Of a DNA stretch of 64,000 nt, positions 58,467-64,000 are shown piece after piece. The notes under the pieces were generated by a model. That model saw nothing but the letters and a program-made list of their open reading frames with translations, had not been told where the DNA came from and did not search any database. A program made the position numbers and the translations under genes. This DNA is from Thiothrix unzii (lineage in GTDB: Bacteria; Pseudomonadota; Gammaproteobacteria; Thiotrichales; Thiotrichaceae), in assembly GCF_017901175.1 (NCBI RefSeq), contig NZ_CP072793.1:1488001-1552000 (forward strand). Direction: 5' to 3'. The stretch's first letter is position 1; the number at the start of each line of letters is the position of its first letter.

Positions 58467-59594
58467 TCAGGCAATCGTTAAGTGATTGTCCCATAAGGTA
58501 TCGGTAAATTTATGCAACAAAGTTGCATTTGTCGAGTGTTTTGTGACTTGGCAACGGTGTAAATCGCCGTTCGCTCCCGATACCACAAAACCTTGTGCGG
58601 GAATAAAAGCCAAACCACTGGGTTCAGTGAGCGGAATCGCTGCTAAAAACGCCCCGGCATCGGTATCCCAAAACGTTACGTGATTGCCGCGCGGTGATGT
58701 CACAGCGGCGATGCGTTGCTGCGGGTCGTAAGCTAAATCCGCCATGTAGCCGTTAAACTGCGCAACGGTAGGATTATCAACCGCCAGTAAGCGTAAATCT
58801 CCGCCCGCGTGTTGCCATGCAACTAAGGACGCGGGTTGTTTGCGGTACAAATCACCTTCGTATTGCAAGGCCACCCCAACATCGCCATCGGGGGTAACGA
58901 TCAGGTGACGTATGCTTAATTGATGGTCTGGTAGACGGTATTCATCAAGCTTTTTGCCGGTTTCGCTATCAAGGTAAACCAATGAGGGCTGCATGGTATC
59001 GAGATTCAACTTACGTCGCCCAAAGTCAGGGTGAGTCTCAATGCCACCGTTCGCAACAACTAGCGTTTTACCATCGGGCAGCAACTGCACATCGTGCGGA
59101 TCAAGCCCGTAAGTGGTGTATTCCCCCACGGGTTGCAAGCTTTTGCTGTCACGAATGCCCAGCACTCCACGCTTACCGTTGTAATCATTTTCGGTGGTAA
59201 ACAGCACGTCCCCGCGCCCCGACAAACACCCGTGTCCGGCAAAATGCCGCCCGTTAATCGCGTTCAGGGTAAGATTGCTGGCATCGTCGAAGTTGACGAC
59301 TTCACAAGCAAACGCCGGTCGTCGCCCAAACATTAAAACGCGCCCGTCACTCATGGGTAAGACACCATGCCCACGCACGCCAACCGGTAACGACTGCACA
59401 GTGCCGCTGCTTAGATCGAGCTTACTCAGAAAATGTCCGCCCGCCGGATTGTCACTAGCGGAATATAACCAAGTCGGTGTTGGCTTTGCTGATACAGGGG
59501 CAGGTTGTGCCGCAAACTTCATTAACTCGCTGACTCCCAAAGCAGCACCGAAGCTTCCGGCAGTGGCGAGTAACAGGAACTGACGACGATTCAT
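58467..59594 (-). CDS. DUF1513 Tat-exported beta-propeller protein
   Basis: 375 residues. N-terminal Tat-type motif NRRQFLLLAT followed by a hydrophobic stretch. The body is a repeated beta-propeller (SGTVQSLPVGVRGHGVLPM, GRGDVLFTTENDYNGKRGVL, LPDGKTLVVANGGIETHPD). The DUF1513 family accompanies imelysin and DUF1111 genes in iron-regulated clusters; its ligand is not known. Starts 4 bp after the imelysin gene. Confidence 0.9.
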   Translation of the reverse strand: MNRRQFLLLATAGSFGAALGVSELMKFAAQPAPVSAKPTPTWLYSASDNPAGGHFLSKLDLSSGTVQSLPVGVRGHGVLPMSDGRVLMFGRRPAFACEVVNFDDASNLTLNAINGRHFAGHGCLSGRGDVLFTTENDYNGKRGVLGIRDSKSLQPVGEYTTYGLDPHDVQLLPDGKTLVVANGGIETHPDFGRRKLNLDTMQPSLVYLDSETGKKLDEYRLPDHQLSIRHLIVTPDGDVGVALQYEGDLYRKQPASLVAWQHAGGDLRLLAVDNPTVAQFNGYMADLAYDPQQRIAAVTSPRGNHVTFWDTDAGAFLAAIPLTEPSGLAFIPAQGFVVSGANGDLHRCQVTKHSTNATLLHKFTDTLWDNHLTIA

Positions 59595-59597
59595 GGG

Positions 59598-60713
59598 TTA
59601 ATCTCCGTCATTATCATTGAAACCCAGTTGCACACCCATCGCCGGGGCTAATTGGGTGCGGATTAAACTACGGATGCTTTCTGCACGCTGGTAATAATCA
59701 TCCAATGCCGCGCCTTGACCTTGGCTAATTAACTCAAACGGATCCGCTTCCGGTACAGGCAGCTTTAAAAAGGCTTCGATTGCCGTGGTTAACTGTTCGG
59801 CAAGAGCTTGGTTGGCGGTTTGTGTTTTCAGTTGTGCGAGGATGCCGCCATCGACTAACAGACGTTGCAAACCCTGCATATTGGCACGCACGCTTTGAAT
59901 GGCATATCCGCTGCGCCATGCTTCCAATTGGTAAGCGTTCGATTGATTTTGCACCGTATCGTGATTCGTCCCACTGCTGACTAAGCCTTTGCCTAAGGGA
60001 TTTCCTAAACGGTTTTTTGCGATTTTTTCGGAAGATTGATAGATTTTTCCGACCAATGTATCCAATGCCTGTTGGGTATTGGCTAAGTGCGCGTTACCTC
60101 GCGCCGCTGTTTTAAAGGCTTTGGCGTAATTGTCACCTTCGTCTGCCCAAGCTTGTGCAATCTCGTGTAAGTCGCCTTGCAATAATTCACTGGCGGCTTG
60201 AACATACGCACAACGGCGTTTACCGCCGTCTTGCTGGAACGTTTTGAGTTGCGCATCAATGGGTTGTTCGCGGTCAAACAAGAGCCACTCTAGTGCGGGC
60301 AAACCACGCCCACCCACCCCAGTTTGCGCGATCGTGTCCGGTGTGAGTGCGGTGCTGGCGTTTAAATGTTTCTGGATCACCAGTTTTTTCGGCGGGGTAA
60401 AATGCACATTGAAATCCCGCTGATTCTCAACTGCCGGGCCAAACAGCAGGGCATCCGTGCGTTGCCATGCCAGTAAGGTTTCCGCCCATGCCTGACGTAC
60501 TGCTGTAAAATTTGCCTGATTCGGGTTACTGCAAAATACTTTGCTTTGTTGTGCCAAAGCTTCCCCGGCTTTATCGAGTTCGCGGTACAGCGGTTGAATC
60601 GCCTTTTCAGTGATACTGACCAGTAATCCGTCGGAATCAGGCAGTGGTGTAACGGTTTGCGCCCATAAGGTGGTCGGGGCAAGACAAAGTAGCAAAATCA
60701 GTTGCTTAAACAT
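59598..60713 (-). CDS. Imelysin-family periplasmic protein (second copy)
   Basis: 371 residues from ATG 60713. Signal peptide (cleavage near LWAQ/TV), then the helical imelysin (peptidase M75) domain with LLAWQRTDALLFGP and GVGGRGLPALEWLLFD. The GxHxxE motif of classical imelysins is altered to GLPALE, so the His ligand is missing in this copy. Members act in iron handling; protease activity is unproven. Confidence 0.9.
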   Translation of the reverse strand: MFKQLILLLCLAPTTLWAQTVTPLPDSDGLLVSITEKAIQPLYRELDKAGEALAQQSKVFCSNPNQANFTAVRQAWAETLLAWQRTDALLFGPAVENQRDFNVHFTPPKKLVIQKHLNASTALTPDTIAQTGVGGRGLPALEWLLFDREQPIDAQLKTFQQDGGKRRCAYVQAASELLQGDLHEIAQAWADEGDNYAKAFKTAARGNAHLANTQQALDTLVGKIYQSSEKIAKNRLGNPLGKGLVSSGTNHDTVQNQSNAYQLEAWRSGYAIQSVRANMQGLQRLLVDGGILAQLKTQTANQALAEQLTTAIEAFLKLPVPEADPFELISQGQGAALDDYYQRAESIRSLIRTQLAPAMGVQLGFNDNDGD

Positions 60714-60726
60714 GGTATGCGTTCCA

Positions 60727-62037
60727 TTACAAGGAGTTGAGGAAGTGCAGCAACGCTTCCCGTTTGGTTTTTGGCATGGCGACAACCGCTTGTTTGGCTG
60801 GTTCCGCTTCGCCGCCGTGCCACAAAATGGCTTCGAGCAGATTGCGGGCGCGTCCGTCGTGTAAAAAGCGGGTGTGACCGTTAATTTTTTCGGTTAAGCC
60901 AATGCCCCACAGCGGCGCAGTGCGCCATTCGCGTCCGCTGGCTGCAAATTCCGGGCGGTTATCGGCTAAACCCTCGCCCATATCGTGCAGCAATAAATCG
61001 GAATAGGGCTGGTGAGGCTGGTTTGCCAATGCTGTAAAACTAGGAATATGGCAGGCCGCACAACCCGCTTGCCCGAACAATTGCTGCCCTTGAATTACCT
61101 GAATGTCATTGGTTGTGCGACGCACTGGTACGGGTTGGTTAGCAACATGAAACACCACGGTAGCAAGTAAATCGTCGGGAATTTCAGGTTTACCGCCAGT
61201 AGGTAATTGCAAACAATCGGTTTGTACCGCACTGCATGGCTGTTCAGGAAATAAGCTTGAGGTAATCCCAATGTCGTTACGAAACGCATCTGCGCTTTGC
61301 TGGCGAATGCTGGGCTGATTCGCTTTCCAGCTAAAGCGTCCTAACACGGTTTGCTGTTTGGCTATGTCCCACACAGTGTTGGGTTTGCCTGATATTCCGT
61401 CACCGTTACGGTCATCTGGGTCAGCATTGGCAAGAATGTCCGTTTCAGGAATGCTTTCCAGCAACCCCATGCCCAGCAATGGCGGTGCAACCCGTGCAGA
61501 AAACTGAATATCGGGGGCGAACGCACCGTAATTCGGCTGGGTGATTTCCAAATGCGGTTTCAGCAGGGTATAGCTAGTGCCATCTTTGAATTCCCCTTGG
61601 ATTTCGCTGTAACGAAAACGCGGGGTCGCTTCGCTGGGTAAGCCTTTAATACCTAAAGTTTGTAAATGATCGCCGTAAACAGGGTCAGGTGCGACACCCA
61701 ATACCTTGGCTTGCTCGTGTTGTTGGGAATCCCGAATAGGGACACCCAACTTAACGATGGTCGACATAAACGGTTCGGCATCGGTAAACGGCGGATGTCC
61801 GCGCCCATGTCCAATATGGCAGGCAAGGCAACTATTAGCCTTGAATAACGGCCCCAAACCATCGCGTGCGCTGGTCGAGGCGGGGGCGATAACCCAGGGT
61901 TGCTGAAAGAATGCGCCACCGACGGCGAAATCTTCATGCTGTTGCGGGTTCCCGCTCAGGGAACGGGGGGTATCGCCGTTGGCTAGACCTGACAGCAGCA
62001 TCAAGCTACTGAGGGTCATGGCTAAAGTTACTCGCAT
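60727..62037 (-). CDS. DUF1111 dihaem cytochrome-like protein
   Basis: 436 residues. Signal peptide, then two haem c motifs: CLACH (Cys70, Cys73, His74) and CAACH (about 326-330). The DUF1111 family ('dihaem oxidoreductase') is periplasmic and related to MauG/cytochrome c peroxidase-type proteins. The ATG abuts the imelysin stop (TAA/ATG), showing tight coupling. It could change the redox state of iron or haem delivered to the imelysins; that is inference. Confidence 0.92.
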   Translation of the reverse strand: MRVTLAMTLSSLMLLSGLANGDTPRSLSGNPQQHEDFAVGGAFFQQPWVIAPASTSARDGLGPLFKANSCLACHIGHGRGHPPFTDAEPFMSTIVKLGVPIRDSQQHEQAKVLGVAPDPVYGDHLQTLGIKGLPSEATPRFRYSEIQGEFKDGTSYTLLKPHLEITQPNYGAFAPDIQFSARVAPPLLGMGLLESIPETDILANADPDDRNGDGISGKPNTVWDIAKQQTVLGRFSWKANQPSIRQQSADAFRNDIGITSSLFPEQPCSAVQTDCLQLPTGGKPEIPDDLLATVVFHVANQPVPVRRTTNDIQVIQGQQLFGQAGCAACHIPSFTALANQPHQPYSDLLLHDMGEGLADNRPEFAASGREWRTAPLWGIGLTEKINGHTRFLHDGRARNLLEAILWHGGEAEPAKQAVVAMPKTKREALLHFLNSL

Positions 62038-63273
62038 TTATCCACCAAAAGAGTCGCTGCTTTCAGGGCTTAAATTGTCGATACCCAAGGCTTTTGCGGC
62101 TGCTTCAATGTCGCCTGTTTGACTGCGTAACGCGGCGATCGCTGCTTTAATACGCTGATTACCTGCTTTATTTTCAGCGGCAATCTGCTGATCAAACGCT
62201 TCGCCTTTTTTGGCAGTTTCGACAATGGCAGTCACTTTTTGCTGGGTGTCGCTCAATTTACCGACCAGTGTTTCGCTGGCTTTCACGTCTTTGCTGGCGA
62301 CGAGTTGCGCAAGGCTTGCACCTTCGAGCTTCGTCCCATCAGCGCGTTGATAGGTTCCATTGAAAATATTCTGGATGCTGCGAGCGTTTTCCGCAATGTC
62401 ATTATGGGTATTATCGCTAAAGCAGGAATGCTCATCTTCCTGCGAATGCGCCAACAACGCGACATTCATGCGCTCACCGGCTAATTCACCCAAACTCAGG
62501 CTACCCATGCCGAATAACATACGCCGCATTGCTTCTTTTTCATCTAAAGCGAGGAAGGTTTTGCGGTAATTGTCTTGCGCATCTGCCCAATCATCCGCCA
62601 TCGTTTGCAAATCCGCGACCAGCAAATCGGTCACAGCTTTGAGGTATTCAGCGCGGCGTTCGCAATTACCGTTGGTGCAGGTATCACCTTTGGCGTAATC
62701 CGTGTGTGCACGTGTACCTGCGTCGTTGGGGCTGGCATTGAAATCTTGCCCCCACAGCAAAAACTCAACCGCGTGATAGCCGGTGGCAACATTAGCTTCA
62801 GAACCGCCTTTTTCATGGGAGGCTTTCAGTAACTCGGCATTGATTGGCTCTTTGCCCGCGATAATATTGGCAGTGGCAAATTTATTGCCTTCTTCGTGGT
62901 CGTAAAGGTCTTGTTTAACGTAATCAATCAATCCTTCGTCTAACGGCCAAGCATTCACTTGACCTTCCCATGCATCCACGTTGGGATTACCGAAACGAAA
63001 TGCCTCGGTTTGGCTGTATGGAACACGTGCCGCCAACCATGCGGCTTTAGCCGCTTGCTGAGTTTCAGGCGTTGGATTGGCAATGAAAGCATTCACTTTT
63101 TCTTGCAGCACTTTACCTGTGCTCAAGGTATCACTAAAACCAGCGTGGGCAAGATTAACGTAATGCTCCATAACCGTTTTAGCGGTGACAGTTTCAGCAG
63201 CAACACACAATGGCGCGATAGTTAACGCGCTACCGAAGAGTGCGCTTGCTACCAGTTGGCGAATACGATTCAT
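62038..63273 (-). CDS. Imelysin-family periplasmic protein (first copy)
   Basis: 411 residues from ATG 63273 with GGAG upstream. Signal peptide (cleavage near CVAA/ET). Imelysin domain with the intact GxHxxE motif (GYHAVEFLLWGQDF), AWEGQVNAWPLDEGLIDYV and GMGSLSLGELAGERMNVAL. Two extra cysteines (TCTNGNCERR) suggest a disulfide. Members bind or process iron-containing ligands. Overlaps hemP by 44 bp. Confidence 0.93.
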   Translation of the reverse strand: MNRIRQLVASALFGSALTIAPLCVAAETVTAKTVMEHYVNLAHAGFSDTLSTGKVLQEKVNAFIANPTPETQQAAKAAWLAARVPYSQTEAFRFGNPNVDAWEGQVNAWPLDEGLIDYVKQDLYDHEEGNKFATANIIAGKEPINAELLKASHEKGGSEANVATGYHAVEFLLWGQDFNASPNDAGTRAHTDYAKGDTCTNGNCERRAEYLKAVTDLLVADLQTMADDWADAQDNYRKTFLALDEKEAMRRMLFGMGSLSLGELAGERMNVALLAHSQEDEHSCFSDNTHNDIAENARSIQNIFNGTYQRADGTKLEGASLAQLVASKDVKASETLVGKLSDTQQKVTAIVETAKKGEAFDQQIAAENKAGNQRIKAAIAALRSQTGDIEAAAKALGIDNLSPESSDSFGG

Positions 63274-63442
63274 GACAATTTTTCTCCGAAAAAAGCGAGT
63301 CATCGTCCGCTGAGGTCAAAATCAGGTTGCCACGGCGGGTAATGGTGAGGAAATAGGGACGCTTGCCGTGCTGTAAAATGACCTTTTTACAACCACGCAT
63401 CAATTCTTCTAAATTGACTAGGGGAGGTTTGGTATCCGTCAT
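63230..63442 (-). CDS. hemP: Hemin uptake protein HemP
   Basis: 70 residues from ATG 63442 (GGAG 9 bases before). HemP core VNLEELMRGCKKVILQHG followed by YFLTITRRGNLILT. The usual protein ends about there; here about 20 further residues overlap the imelysin start. Small cytosolic protein tied to hemin uptake gene control in other bacteria. Placed between bfd and the imelysin genes. Confidence 0.87.
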   Translation of the reverse strand: MTDTKPPLVNLEELMRGCKKVILQHGKRPYFLTITRRGNLILTSADDDSLFSEKNCHESYSPTGSKRTLR

Positions 63443-63459
63443 TCTCAAGGCTCCAGACA

Positions 63460-63672
63460 TCATGCGAATGCACCTTGCATTAGGTTGAGGTTAAAGGAAA
63501 AGGTGTCGGGGTTAAGGGTTTCTTCGATGACTTCACAGGCATGACCTTTGCACCGCCCGCAACACGTGCCCACTTTCAGCTCTTGCTGAATGGCTTCCAG
63601 CGTTTCATGGCCTTGCTTGACGGCCTTTTTAATCGCTTTGTCGGTCACAGAGTGGCAAATACAAACGTACAT
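63460..63672 (-). CDS. bfd: Bacterioferritin-associated ferredoxin
   Basis: 70 residues. The [2Fe-2S] cysteines of Bfd are visible as Cys4 and Cys6 (MYVCICHS) and Cys38 and Cys41 (GTCCGRC). It donates electrons to release iron from bacterioferritin under iron starvation. First gene of the operon; Fur-like sites lie 36-148 bp upstream. Confidence 0.95.
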   Translation of the reverse strand: MYVCICHSVTDKAIKKAVKQGHETLEAIQQELKVGTCCGRCKGHACEVIEETLNPDTFSFNLNLMQGAFA

Positions 63673-63707
63673 GGCATCACCTAAACAATAATCGTTCTTG
63701 ATAGTGC

Positions 63708-63726
63708 ACTGATGATAACCATGCGC
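63708..63726. promoter_or_regulatory. Candidate Fur box, near bfd
   Basis: ACTGATGATAACCATGCGC matches the 19-bp Fur consensus at 12 of 19 positions by hand count, with the core GATAACCAT. It lies 36 bp before the bfd start. An AATAATCGTT half site lies just upstream of bfd as well. Confidence 0.4.
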
Positions 63727-63801
63727 AATTGCAAATACAAGTAGTTCTCAGTAATTTACCGAAATGAGAAAAGTTCTCAAAATGTTCTTGACCGATAAAA
63801 C

Positions 63802-63820
63802 GCGAATTATTATCATTTGA
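63802..63820. promoter_or_regulatory. Candidate Fur box, stronger site
   Basis: GCGAATTATTATCATTTGA matches the Fur consensus at 13 of 19 positions by hand count, with an intact ATTATCATT-type core. It lies between bfd and the partial gene at 63942, so it could serve either. Confidence 0.5.
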
Positions 63821-63941
63821 TTCATGTTACAGGTTTTGCCTCTCCTCAAAACGGCAATAAAAAGTAGCCAAGCCAGTGTATGAATTTGTGACTCCGCACC
63901 AGCCAGGTTATTTCTTTTTTAAGAGATAAATGGAGGTGTGT

Positions 63942-64000
63942 ATGACGTTTTATGTAAACGCATGGTTGGATCGGGTTGATCCATTTATCAGCTTGCACAA
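63942..64000 (+). CDS. Start of an unknown protein, cut by window edge
   Basis: Strong RBS (GGAGGTG) 7 bases before ATG 63942. About 19 residues are visible, starting MTFYVNAWLDRVDPFISLH. No family can be named. It is divergent from the iron operon and may share the Fur-like site at 63802. Confidence 0.6.
   Translation, partial: MTFYVNAWLDRVDPFISLH

Overview
The window is a 64 kb piece of a gammaproteobacterial chromosome of roughly 50-55% GC by eye. The gene families and their order (gspDEF, rpoE-rseABC-protease-lepA-lepB-rnc-era-recO-pdxJ-acpS, ilvB-ilvH-ilvC, xerD, nadB) suit a sulfur-oxidising Thiotrichales/Thiothrix-type organism. That assignment is an inference from gene content only. 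There are no rRNA or tRNA genes, no CRISPR array and no complete insertion sequence.

Layout. 1-7.7 kb: the end of galE, a ComEA-like helix-hairpin-helix protein, a YgiB-like lipoprotein with a YgiC-type ATP-grasp ligase, a CoA pyrophosphatase, and the branched-chain amino acid operon ilvB-ilvH-ilvC. 8-12.8 kb: a type II secretion core (gspD, gspE, gspF). 12.8-15.4 kb: mutS, which carries a palindromic repeat in frame. 15.5-22.7 kb: an accessory block with an exported WD40-caspase gene translationally coupled to a SEFIR-TM-TPR gene, then an AAA-ATPase/PD-(D/E)XK protein and a peptidoglycan-binding protein. 22.9-25.4 kb: a phosphoribulokinase homologue lacking catalytic residues, and nadB. 25.5-36 kb: the envelope-stress operon (rpoE, rseA, rseB, rseC), a periplasmic serine protease behind a possible RBS-masking hairpin, and the lepA-to-acpS housekeeping run. 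36-48 kb: a membrane hybrid kinase, cysM, a TPR membrane protein, a membrane-tailed trypsin-like protease, a PfkB sugar kinase, xerD, and a fused hydantoinase/oxoprolinase carrying two inverted copies of the mutS repeat.

48.2-50 kb: a TIR-FGE (formylglycine-enzyme-like, C-type lectin fold) protein whose 3' end reads like the variable region of a diversity-generating retroelement (DGR). It is followed by a hairpin, an antisense reverse-transcriptase remnant and a palindromic repeat pair. No template repeat was seen in the window. 50-57.4 kb: an RlpA-like lipoprotein, a PolB-type 3'-5' exonuclease, a FIST protein with a soluble hybrid kinase (a NosP/NahK-like pair), a large glycosidase-like lipoprotein and a small lipoprotein. 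57.4-63.7 kb: a seven-gene operon read on the minus strand (bfd, hemP, imelysin, DUF1111 dihaem protein, imelysin, DUF1513 Tat protein, outer-membrane porin) with Fur-like sites upstream, most simply read as an iron acquisition operon.

The most interesting material is the DGR-type TIR-FGE target with its broken RT, the coupled caspase/SEFIR pair, the repeat family that inserts in frame into protein genes, the pseudo-phosphoribulokinase, and the hairpin over the protease start.
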